Shown here piece by piece: positions 52,111-59,186 of a stretch of DNA of 64,000 bases. The position numbers and the translations under genes were made by a program. Numbering within the stretch: position 1 is the stretch's first letter; each line of letters starts with the position of its first letter. Location of the stretch: the NCBI RefSeq assembly GCF_004339575.1, contig NZ_SMFV01000001.1, forward strand, positions 301,119 through 365,118, written 5' to 3'. The notes beneath the pieces were generated by a model. It was not told the DNA's origin, searched no databases, and saw only the letters and a list, made by a program, of their open reading frames with translations. This DNA comes from Phorcysia thermohydrogeniphila. GTDB taxonomy: Bacteria; Aquificota; Aquificia; Desulfurobacteriales; Desulfurobacteriaceae.

Positions 52111-52933
52111 CCTCTTTACAGTAAACAAGCTCTCCCGTGAAACGGCCTTCAGGATAGGCGATAAGTTAGCAGAAGTCCTCTACAGCTATCCGAGAATAAA
52201 GAAGGTAACAGAGGAAAACCTTCTATTTACCGGCTTCCCAAGAGAAATCGGCAAGGAGAGCCTTAAGAACTTTATAAGGTGCTCAGTAGACTTTTTCCGA
52301 TTACCTTCCTACTCCTTTGACTACTTAAAGAGCCTATTTAAGCCCGTTGACCCATCAAAAGTTCCCGAAGGTGGAGGTATCCTTTTAACCGCCCACATAG
52401 GCAACTGGGAACTGATGGGAGCTCTCTTTTCTGCCCTAAGTGGAGGAAAGCTTTCTGTAGTTGCCAAGCCCATGAAAAACAAAAGGGTAGACAGGATAAT
52501 AAACTCAATAAGGGAGTCTTGGGGCATAAAGGTCATTCCAACAGGGAACGTCATTGAAATCGTGAAAGACCTAAAACGTGGTCGCTACGTAGGGATTCTC
52601 CTTGACCAGAGGCCAAAGGTTAAAGAGGGAGTTCTCACAACATTCCTTGGAAGGCAGACCTACACGAACAGGGGTGCTGCAATACTCAGCATAAAAACCG
52701 GAAAGCCTGCCATTCCAGCCTTCTGCTTTATTGAGGACGGAAAGTACGTAATAAGAACCTACGAGCCGATTTACCCAGAAGGTAAGAGCGTAGAGGAGCT
52801 GACACAGGAGTACACAATGGCAATTGAAAAGGCCGTGAGAGAACACCCAGAACAGTGGTTCTGGTTTCACAGGAGGTGGAAGAACTCCCCGGAGTTTAAA
52901 AAGTGGAGGGAAGAGCGTGAAGGAGTTTCTTAA
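52064..52933 (+). CDS. lpxL: Lipid A late acyltransferase (LpxL/HtrB family)
   Basis: Adds a secondary acyl chain to Kdo2-lipid IVA. 289 residues; catalytic HxxxxE motif LTAHIGNWELMGALF, then PMKNKRVDRIINSIRES, GILLDQRPKVKEGVLTTFLG and EQWFWFHRRWK near the end, as in the LpxL/HtrB family. The TTG at 52064 has GAGGAAG upstream; no better start exists before the conserved region. Confidence 0.92.
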   Translation: MKENLHLLEYLLLRVSLFTVNKLSRETAFRIGDKLAEVLYSYPRIKKVTEENLLFTGFPREIGKESLKNFIRCSVDFFRLPSYSFDYLKSLFKPVDPSKVPEGGGILLTAHIGNWELMGALFSALSGGKLSVVAKPMKNKRVDRIINSIRESWGIKVIPTGNVIEIVKDLKRGRYVGILLDQRPKVKEGVLTTFLGRQTYTNRGAAILSIKTGKPAIPAFCFIEDGKYVIRTYEPIYPEGKSVEELTQEYTMAIEKAVREHPEQWFWFHRRWKNSPEFKKWREEREGVS

Positions 52934-53186
52934 AAATCTAAAGCTCTTCTTTAAAGGAGCTCTCCTTGACTCTGCAACCGACAAGCTTGAGTATAAGGCT
53001 AAGGTTCTAAACGACAACCTACTGACCGTGGTATTGAGCCACAGGCTCGGAATTCCAAACCCCGTTCACTACTACCTTGTGGAGCTCCTACCCCACATTG
53101 CAGTTGAAATAAAGGGGTGGGAGAGGAGAATGGCAGACAGAAAGAGCGTAATCTCCCGCGCCCTCGGAGAGGTAGGAGAGCCTTGA
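52917..53186 (+). CDS. Unrecognised small protein between lpxL and the ArsA-like gene
   Basis: 89 residues starting at GTG 52917, 17 nt inside lpxL. It is soluble, helical by eye, with a conserved-looking core (VVLSHRLGIPNPVHYYLVELLPHI in part). I do not recognise the family. The 4 nt overlap with the ArsA-like start (53183) suggests translational coupling. Confidence 0.65.
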   Translation: MKEFLKNLKLFFKGALLDSATDKLEYKAKVLNDNLLTVVLSHRLGIPNPVHYYLVELLPHIAVEIKGWERRMADRKSVISRALGEVGEP

Positions 53187-54058
53187 AAGTCTTTTTCTTT
53201 TCTGGCAAGGGTGGAGTGGGGAAGACAACCGTTTCCTCTGCCCTCTCCTTAGGATTTGCCTCCTCAGGCTACAAAACCCTTTTGGTCTCCTTAGACCCTG
53301 CCCACTCCCTATCCTTAGCCCTTAAAAAGGAAATCGGCGGGAACGTAAAAAAGGTCTGTGATAACCTCTACGCCATTGAGGTTGATGTTGAAAGGGAGAT
53401 GAAGAACTACCTGAAGAGGGTAGAGAAGGAAGCTGAAAAAATCGTAAGCCCTGTAATTCTTGAAGAGATAAAGGAAGAGATAAAACTTGCCTTCTACTCT
53501 CCGGGAAGCTTTGAGCTTGCAATCCTTGACTCAATATACAGGATTTTAAAAGAAAACCTTAAATCTTTTGACAGGATAGTTTTTGACACAGCACCATCGG
53601 GCTACACTGTAAGGCTCATAGCACTGCCGGAGCTCCTTTTAAAGTGGCTTGAAAGGCTGATAAACCTAAGGGAAGAAGCCCTCCGTTACGAGGAGATGGC
53701 AGGACTCAGAAAAGAGGAGGAAGACCCAGTCTTAGAGATACTTAAAAGGAGAAAGGAACAGGTTCTCTTCTTAAGGGAAAAGCTCTTAGACGAAAAAATA
53801 ACAACCTTTGGAGTTGTAACAACGCCGGACTCAATGCCGATTGAGATAGCAAGGAGAACGATAAAAGAGCTTGAAACAAGTGGAGTAAACGTAAAACTCG
53901 TTGTATTAAACAGGTGTCAAAAGAACTGTAAAGAATTTGAAAAGATTTTTGGCAAGAAGGTAGTAACTGTGGAGCTCTTTAAAAAAGAACCGGTAGGAAT
54001 TGAACCCCTGAAGAAAGTGGGGAACTCCCTCCTTTCTCAACTAAACTACTCTCAGTAG
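53183..54058 (+). CDS. ArsA/Get3-family ATPase
   Basis: Single-domain ATPase of the ArsA/GET3 type, ~291 residues from TTG 53183. The deviant Walker A FSGKGGVGKTTVSS, the switch I region SLDPAHSLSLAL and switch II DTAPSGYTVRLIALP are characteristic. The family includes arsenite-pump ATPases and tail-anchored protein targeting factors; no ars genes are nearby, so arsenic resistance is not implied. The frame is open upstream, but the TTG with GGAGAG is the start that begins at the fold. Confidence 0.88.
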   Translation: MKVFFFSGKGGVGKTTVSSALSLGFASSGYKTLLVSLDPAHSLSLALKKEIGGNVKKVCDNLYAIEVDVEREMKNYLKRVEKEAEKIVSPVILEEIKEEIKLAFYSPGSFELAILDSIYRILKENLKSFDRIVFDTAPSGYTVRLIALPELLLKWLERLINLREEALRYEEMAGLRKEEEDPVLEILKRRKEQVLFLREKLLDEKITTFGVVTTPDSMPIEIARRTIKELETSGVNVKLVVLNRCQKNCKEFEKIFGKKVVTVELFKKEPVGIEPLKKVGNSLLSQLNYSQ

Positions 54059-54140
54059 TGAGGGAGACATAGCCCCCTCAGATTCCCCCCTTAAAAGTAT
54101 GAGACCTGCTTTTCCCCTTCCTTAAAACTCCTCCCCGTGA

Positions 54141-54470
54141 AAGAAAATCCCTTCAACTTTTCAGGGCATTTCAACATTACATCAAAACTCGTTGCGGAAA
54201 AATGGGTAAACGAGAGTCGCAATCCCGCTCACTTTTTCGGGCATTTCAACTGGGGAACTTCTTGCACAGGCAGGCATAGGAGCCTGCGTTTCGTCGCAAT
54301 CCCGCTCACTTTTTCGGGCATTTCAACAGGTTAGGGATGAGGAAATGGGACGAGAGAAGTTGGAGTCGCAATCCCGCTCACTTTTTCGGGCATTTCAACT
54401 TTTAGGTGAATGTTAGGTATAGTTAACAATCTTAAGTCGCAATCCCGCTCACTTTTTCGGGCATTTCAAC
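54141..54470 (-). CRISPR. CRISPR array, 5 repeats (1 degenerate), 4 spacers
   Basis: 35-nt repeats at 54216-54250, 54293-54327, 54365-54399 and 54436-54470 are identical, beginning GTCGCAATCCCGC and ending GGGCATTTCAAC on the plus strand. A diverged copy at 54141-54175 shares the AATCCC and GGGCATTTCAAC blocks. Spacers are 40, 42, 37 and 36 nt. Read on the minus strand the repeat ends ATTGCGAC, resembling the 8-nt handle ATTGAAAC of type I-B/III repeats, and contains a CCCG/CGGG stem. With the degenerate copy at the opposite end, this suggests transcription on the minus strand from a leader at ~54.5-54.66 kb. No cas gene lies in the window. Confidence 0.93.
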
Positions 54471-54668
54471 AGCAAAAATCTGGAAATATTGAAAATCAAT
54501 ATCTCCAGAACTTGAGATTTCTATCAAATTCTATAACTCGCTAAAAATCAACCCTTACAAGCAAAAAGTTTCAGCAAGCCTAACTTTGCCCGTTAACCTT
54601 ATTCAACTTTCAAAGACCACAATAACTTTTTAGATTATAACAAAGCAAACTCTAAAAGGAGAGCTCCG
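54471..54668. other. AT-rich presumed CRISPR leader with hairpin; upstream region of mtaB
   Basis: About 200 nt of AT-rich sequence between the last CRISPR repeat and mtaB. A near-perfect inverted repeat at 54479-54509 (TCTGGA, ATATTGA and their complements; 13 pairs with one mismatch, 3-nt loop) lies 8 nt from the last repeat. On the plus strand TTTCAA and TAGATT, 17 bp apart at ~54613-54641, could be a weak mtaB promoter. No gene is seen. Confidence 0.5.
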
Positions 54669-56000
54669 TTGAAGAGAGTTGCCTTCTATACACTCGGCTG
54701 TAAGATGAACTTCCACGAGACGGCCTACATGGAAGAGCTCTTCAAAAAGGCCGGCTACGAGGTCGTTGACTTTGACGAGGAAGCAGACATCTACATAGTA
54801 AACACCTGTACGGTAACGTCAACGGCAGACGCCAAGTCCCGTAAAGCTTTAAGGAAGGCAAAGCAGAAGAATCCAAAAGCTCTAATTGTTGCAACGGGTT
54901 GTTACTCTGAGGTCTACCCGGAAGAAGTTGAAAAGGTAAAGGAGGTAGACTTCATAACGGGAAACACAGAGAAGTTCCACATCTTAGAGCTCGTTGAGAA
55001 GCGACTTAAAGGGGAGCTCCCCCGTATCCACGTAAAAGGCGTATGGAAGGATAGGAATTTCTACCCCCTTACAATCAGACACTACGAGGGCAGGACGAGA
55101 GCTTTCCTGAAAGTCCAGCAGGGGTGTGAGCTCTTCTGCTCCTACTGCATCATCCCAAAGGCACGGGGCAAGATGGTAAGTGAAGAGCCCCAGAGAGTAA
55201 TTGAACAGGTAAAGGAGCTCGTTGACGCAGGCTACAAGGAGATAGTCCTAACCGGAACTCACTTAGGAGCTTACGGTGTAGACCTTGAGGGAAACTGGAA
55301 TCTTGCAAAACTCATTGAAGAGCTCGTCAAAATTCCCGGACTCTACAGGCTCAGAATCAGCTCCGTTGAGCCGATTGAATTTACCGACGACCTCATAGAG
55401 GTAGTAACTGGCTCAGAGAAGGTAGCCCCCCACCTTCACATACCACTTCAGAGTGGAAGTAACAGAATCCTTACACTAATGAGAAGGCGCTACAGGGCAG
55501 AGGACTTTAGGAAGGTAGTTGAAAAGATACTCTCACGGAATCCGGAAATCTGCATAGGAACGGACGTTATGGTCGGATTTCCCGGAGAAAGGGAAGAGGA
55601 CTTTGAAGAAACGAGAAAGTTCGTTGAGGAGATACCCTTTGGCTACCTTCACGTCTTCCCCTACTCTAAGAGAAAGGGAACAGTTGCAGCAACGATGAAA
55701 GACGACGTTCCACCGGAGGTAAAAAAGGAAAGAGCTTCCATCTTAAGAGAGATTGGAAAGAGAAAAAGCGTAGCGTACAGGGAGCGTTTTGTTGGAAGGG
55801 AGCTTGAAGCCCTCGTCCTCTCTCAACTGCCAGATGGAAATTCCACCGCCCTAACCGGAAACTACATAAGGGTTATACTGAATGAAGAGCTAAAACCGGG
55901 AGAAGTTGTTAAAGTAAAACTGACAAAGGTAGGGGAAAAGAGAGAGGAAAACTATGGAGAGGTTGTTGATAGAGCCCTTCTACGTAATGAAAGTTCTTGA
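54669..56000 (+). CDS. mtaB: tRNA t6A37 methylthiotransferase MtaB
   Basis: Radical SAM methylthiotransferase that turns t6A37 into ms2t6A37. 443 residues: N-terminal UPF0004 domain (YTLGCKMNFHETAYMEELF; NTCTVTSTADAKSRK; ATGCYSE with its three cluster cysteines), radical SAM motif CELFCSYCIIPKARG, and a C-terminal TRAM domain. The N-terminus and T-C-T-V-T pattern separate it from MiaB and RimO. The start is TTG 54669 after AAAAGGAGAGCTCCG. TsaE, of the t6A precursor pathway, is also encoded in this window. Confidence 0.94.
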   Translation: MKRVAFYTLGCKMNFHETAYMEELFKKAGYEVVDFDEEADIYIVNTCTVTSTADAKSRKALRKAKQKNPKALIVATGCYSEVYPEEVEKVKEVDFITGNTEKFHILELVEKRLKGELPRIHVKGVWKDRNFYPLTIRHYEGRTRAFLKVQQGCELFCSYCIIPKARGKMVSEEPQRVIEQVKELVDAGYKEIVLTGTHLGAYGVDLEGNWNLAKLIEELVKIPGLYRLRISSVEPIEFTDDLIEVVTGSEKVAPHLHIPLQSGSNRILTLMRRRYRAEDFRKVVEKILSRNPEICIGTDVMVGFPGEREEDFEETRKFVEEIPFGYLHVFPYSKRKGTVAATMKDDVPPEVKKERASILREIGKRKSVAYRERFVGRELEALVLSQLPDGNSTALTGNYIRVILNEELKPGEVVKVKLTKVGEKREENYGEVVDRALLRNESS

Positions 56001-57063
56001 GAGGGCTAAGGAGCTTGAAAGGGAAGGTAGGAAAATCATCCACTTTGAAGTTGGAGAGCCAGACCTCCCTGTCCCCGAAATCGTTAAGGAAAAAGCCTTA
56101 GAGGCACTAAAAAGGACGGAGCTCCGCTACACAGAAACAGCCGGAATTCCCCCCTTAAGGGAGAAAATAGCCGAGTACTACGAGAGGACTTACGGCGTTA
56201 AGGTAAACCCAGAGCAGGTTATAGTTACTCCGGGGAGCTCCATAGGCCTCCTTGCCGTCTTAAAGGTCGTCTCAGAGAGGATAGGTAGCGTAGCCTACCC
56301 AGATCCCGGATATCCCTGCTATAAGAACATGTTAAAGTTTTTAAAAGCTGACTCAGAACCGGTCAACGTTGAAGCAGAAGAAGAGTTTAAGGTAAAACCG
56401 GAAAAACTAAAGACAAAAGCAGTGGTAATTAACTCTCCTTCCAATCCTACTGGAGTGGTTTACACAAAAGAGGAGCTCCAGAAGATTTCCGAAAAGGCCT
56501 TTGTAATTTCTGACGAGATATACCACGGCCTCACATATGGGAGGGGAGCTCCATCGGTACTGGAAGTAACTGACAATGCTGTAGTAGTTTCAGGTTTTTC
56601 AAAGTTCTTCCTCATGACCGGCTGGAGGGTAGGTTGGCTGATAGTTCCAGACTGGATGGTCAAAGACGTAGTAGCAATTCTCCAGAACGTAGCCATATCA
56701 GCTCCAACCCTTTCCCAAATAGCGGCACTTGCCTGCTTTGAAGAAGAGTGTCTTGAAGAATTAAGGAGAAACGTTGAAACCTTCAGAAAAAGAAAGGATT
56801 TAATGTTAAGTGGTCTGAAAAAATTAGGCTTTCGCATACCAGCACATCCCCAAGGAGCTTTCTACATCTTTGCCGACGCCTCTGCCTTCACAGAAGACAG
56901 CTTTTCCTTTGCCTTTAAGGTCTTAGAAGAAACCGGAGTGGCCATAACGCCGGGAAGGGACTTTGGCTATAATAAAACGGAACGTTTTGTCCGGTTTTCG
57001 TTCTGCACGGACGAAAGGAACATAGAAGAGGGGCTTGACAGACTCTACGTCTTCCTGAGGTAA
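55954..57063 (+). CDS. Class I/II aminotransferase (aspartate aminotransferase-like)
   Basis: PLP-dependent fold type I enzyme, 369 residues. IIHFEVGEPDLPVP, VINSPSNPTGVVYTKEEL, VISDEIYHGLTYG and the PLP lysine in VVSGFSKFFLMTGWRVGW are all present. The small size and N-terminus match class I aminotransferases of amino acid metabolism; the substrate pair is not decided. The ATG lies 47 nt inside mtaB. Confidence 0.9.
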   Translation: MERLLIEPFYVMKVLERAKELEREGRKIIHFEVGEPDLPVPEIVKEKALEALKRTELRYTETAGIPPLREKIAEYYERTYGVKVNPEQVIVTPGSSIGLLAVLKVVSERIGSVAYPDPGYPCYKNMLKFLKADSEPVNVEAEEEFKVKPEKLKTKAVVINSPSNPTGVVYTKEELQKISEKAFVISDEIYHGLTYGRGAPSVLEVTDNAVVVSGFSKFFLMTGWRVGWLIVPDWMVKDVVAILQNVAISAPTLSQIAALACFEEECLEELRRNVETFRKRKDLMLSGLKKLGFRIPAHPQGAFYIFADASAFTEDSFSFAFKVLEETGVAITPGRDFGYNKTERFVRFSFCTDERNIEEGLDRLYVFLR

Positions 57064-57065
57064 CT

Positions 57066-58211
57066 TTGAGAAAGGTAAAAAAGTACATACCACCAAAGTA
57101 CGGTCAGGAAAGAATACTTGAAGTCTTAATGAAGTTCCGTGCCCCCCTCATAATCGCCCTCATTACTGTAATGGTATCTACCGTTGGTTATATGCTCATC
57201 TCCGGTGTTGACCTTTTAACGGCATTCTACATGACCATTCTCACTGTTACGACCATAGGCTACGGTGAAATGTGGAACATGGACGTTAAGGCAAGGATAT
57301 TCAACCTTGCCGTAATGACCTTTGGTGTAGGCAGCGTTATGGGATACTCTATAGCGGTTCTCATAAACATCGTTACCTCTGGAGAGGTAAAGAAAATCTT
57401 GAGGTTCAGGAAAATGGTAAATGACATCTCTGCTCTCAAAGGCCACTACATAGTTTTCGGAATGAACGACTACGTCCTCCATCTTATAAAGGAGATGAAG
57501 TTCTACAAGATACCCGTTGTTCTCGTAGACCCTTCCGAAAAGTTGGAAGAGTTTGCGAAAGAACACGAGATAAACTACTACCTCCAGCTTGACCCCTCAG
57601 ACGAGAATACCCTATACCTCGCAAACATAGAGACTGCAGTTGGAGCTATCGTTGCAACTACTGACGATTACAGGAACCTTGCAATAACGCTAACTGTCAA
57701 GAACGCCGTCACAAAAAACAACATCTATCCATTCTTTATCCTTGCCCTCGTAAAGAAAGACAAGTTCAAGGAAAAGCTAAAGCTCGTAGGAGCTGACTAC
57801 GTTGAGACAATACCGTCCATAATTTCAAAACGCATGGCAATACTTGCCAGAAAACCTCCAATCTTCGGCGAGAAATCCCTTCTTGAAGAGATACTCTTTG
57901 GCGAACACACCTTTATAGACATAGAAGAGCTAGTCGTCCAGAGCGACTCGCCAATTGTTGGAAAAACTCTGAGAGATATTGACCTCAGGAAAAGATTTGG
58001 AATTACTGTCATTGCCGTAAAAAAATCTGACGGGAAAGTTATATACACCCCCGGTGGAGATGTAGTTATTGAACCCCTAGATATCTTAGTCGTTGTCGCT
58101 CCCAAGAATAGGTTACAGGATGCAATCAAAGTTCTTTTCAAAGGTAAAGTTACCTCAAGAGGTGCAATGCTCAAGAAAAAGATAAAGGAGAGGCTCCATG
58201 GACTGGGGTAA
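57066..58211 (+). CDS. Two-helix potassium channel with RCK (TrkA-N/TrkA-C) domains
   Basis: MthK/YugO-like channel, 381 residues. The pore module has helices at ~28-46 and ~80-105 around the filter TVTTIGYGE (T63-I-G-Y-G-E68), which has Glu where most channels have Asp. An RCK Rossmann domain follows (HYIVFGMNDYVLHLIKEM) without the full GxGxxG, and a TrkA-C-like domain near residues 280-370 (LVVQSDSPIVGKTLRDIDL in part). No internal second RBS is obvious. It overlaps the next gene by 14 nt. Confidence 0.88.
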   Translation: MRKVKKYIPPKYGQERILEVLMKFRAPLIIALITVMVSTVGYMLISGVDLLTAFYMTILTVTTIGYGEMWNMDVKARIFNLAVMTFGVGSVMGYSIAVLINIVTSGEVKKILRFRKMVNDISALKGHYIVFGMNDYVLHLIKEMKFYKIPVVLVDPSEKLEEFAKEHEINYYLQLDPSDENTLYLANIETAVGAIVATTDDYRNLAITLTVKNAVTKNNIYPFFILALVKKDKFKEKLKLVGADYVETIPSIISKRMAILARKPPIFGEKSLLEEILFGEHTFIDIEELVVQSDSPIVGKTLRDIDLRKRFGITVIAVKKSDGKVIYTPGGDVVIEPLDILVVVAPKNRLQDAIKVLFKGKVTSRGAMLKKKIKERLHGLG

Positions 58212-58545
58212 AGTTGGAACGGCCTTTTTTATCATGATGTCACTTACAACAACCGTTGGCTTTGTTTACGACGGAGACCCTTACGAGCTCATCGCCTCCG
58301 TTACGTTCAACCTCATAGCTACCCTTCTTAAACTTGGCAGTAAAAAGACCCTAAGTGCAGAGCTCCTTGCCACAAGTTTAGCAGCCGACCTACACCTAAT
58401 ACCGGCCCTGATTTTCTACGAGATGGGCGCCCGAATGACACTCGTTGAAGCTCTTGCATGGGGTGCACTCGTTGCCAATATTTTCTCAGTAATTATTGTT
58501 ATAATTGAGACGGTCCTTGAGGCAAAAGAGGAAGCTTGGTGGTAA
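58198..58545 (+). CDS. Small conserved-looking membrane protein
   Basis: 115 residues with about four hydrophobic segments (VGTAFFIMMSLTTTVGFVY; LIASVTFNLIATLLKLG; ELLATSLAADLHLIPALIFY; LAWGALVANIFSVIIVIIETVL). I do not recognise a functional family; a DUF6394-like assignment is possible but not secure. It starts within the K+ channel gene, suggesting coupling. Its TAA stop forms part of the TAAA -35 box of the flgM promoter. Confidence 0.7.
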   Translation: MDWGKVGTAFFIMMSLTTTVGFVYDGDPYELIASVTFNLIATLLKLGSKKTLSAELLATSLAADLHLIPALIFYEMGARMTLVEALAWGALVANIFSVIIVIIETVLEAKEEAWW

Positions 58546-58569
58546 AATATGCCTTCCCTCTGCCGATAA
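58543..58569 (+). promoter_or_regulatory. Sigma28 (FliA) promoter of flgM
   Basis: TAAA at 58543-58546, exactly 15 nt, then GCCGATAA at 58562-58569: a perfect match to the flagellar sigma factor consensus (TAAA-N15-GCCGATAA). It is 36 nt upstream of the flgM start. The -35 box overlaps the stop codon of the preceding gene. Confidence 0.85.
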
Positions 58570-58604
58570 TGTAAGTGTAGGGAAAGCAGCGGAGGGTTAC
58601 AAAG

Positions 58605-58886
58605 TTGAGAATAGATAGGATTTCTCCAGAGTTCCTTGCCGCTATTAACGAGGAGATAGGGCAACTGAAGAGAGCTCGCAAAGGGTCTTCAGATTCTCTC
58701 CCAGATGGGGAAACAGAAGGGGTAATGGTAACGCTGTCTGAAGAGCTCTCCTCTCAGATTGAGGAACTCCAGCCACCACCCCGCGAGAAGGTAGAGGAGA
58801 TAAAGAGGGCTCTTGCTGAAGGAACTTACAGTATTGACGTTCATAGGATTAGTGAGGCTATTTTGAAGGATATCCTTGGCGAGTAG
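58605..58886 (+). CDS. flgM: Anti-sigma-28 factor FlgM
   Basis: 93-residue, charged, probably partly disordered protein ending in the FlgM sigma-binding region (VEEIKRALAEGTYSIDVHRISEAIL in part). It holds FliA inactive until it is exported through the flagellar basal body. The start is TTG 58605 with GGAGGG 9 nt upstream. A consensus sigma28 promoter lies directly in front, giving the classical feedback loop. The 3' end overlaps the convergent flhB-like gene by 29 nt. Confidence 0.88.
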   Translation: MRIDRISPEFLAAINEEIGQLKRARKGSSDSLPDGETEGVMVTLSEELSSQIEELQPPPREKVEEIKRALAEGTYSIDVHRISEAILKDILGE

Positions 58887-59127
58887 CCGAGTAGACAAGA
58901 GCCAATACTTTAGCAACAGCTTTATAGAGGGAGGGAGGTATCTCCTCCCCTAAGTCAAGTGAAACCAAGAAAGACACCAGCTCATTATCCTCTATAACTG
59001 GTATATCGTGCTTTTTTGCTAACTCAACTATTTTCTCCGCAATAATCCCTTTTCCTTTTGCTAAAACCTTAGGAGCGTTATCCTTTTCCCTCTCGTACTT
59101 TAGAGCTACAGCCTTTTTCTCCTCCAT
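58858..59127 (-). CDS. Small FlhB C-terminal-domain homologue (FlhX/YlqH-like)
   Basis: 89-residue cytoplasmic protein resembling the C-terminal domain of FlhB/YscU: AVALKYEREKDNAPKVLAKGKG, then AEKIVELAKKHDIPVIEDNELVSFL and GEEIPPSLYKAVAKVLALVY (quoted in part). The NPTH autocleavage motif of FlhB is replaced by the region around NAPKV, so self-cleavage is not expected. Such short homologues occur beside full FlhB in several bacteria. It sits convergent to flgM, so both genes in this pocket concern flagellar export. Confidence 0.82.
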   Translation of the reverse strand: MEEKKAVALKYEREKDNAPKVLAKGKGIIAEKIVELAKKHDIPVIEDNELVSFLVSLDLGEEIPPSLYKAVAKVLALVYSATRQGYPSK

Positions 59128-59133
59128 AGTTTA

Positions 59134-59161
59134 ATTATAACTGCTACAATTTTGCGAACAA
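59134..59161 (-). promoter_or_regulatory. Promoter of the FlhB-like gene, suggesting a leaderless mRNA
   Basis: On the minus strand TTGTTC (59156-59161) and TATAAT (59134-59139) are 16 bp apart. The ATG (59127) begins 7 nt after the -10, where transcription would normally start, and no ribosome site is present in between. Confidence 0.5.
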
Positions 59162-59186
59162 AATCCCCGCTCACCGGAGGACTCCT

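Noticed and set aside
54061-54090. TGAGGG/CCCTCA hairpin after the ArsA-like gene as a terminator
   Set aside because: The loop is about 10 nt and no T-tract follows on the plus strand.
54137-54334. 65-codon open frame in the CRISPR region
   Set aside because: It is a translation of CRISPR repeats and spacers (recurring GHFN-like words).
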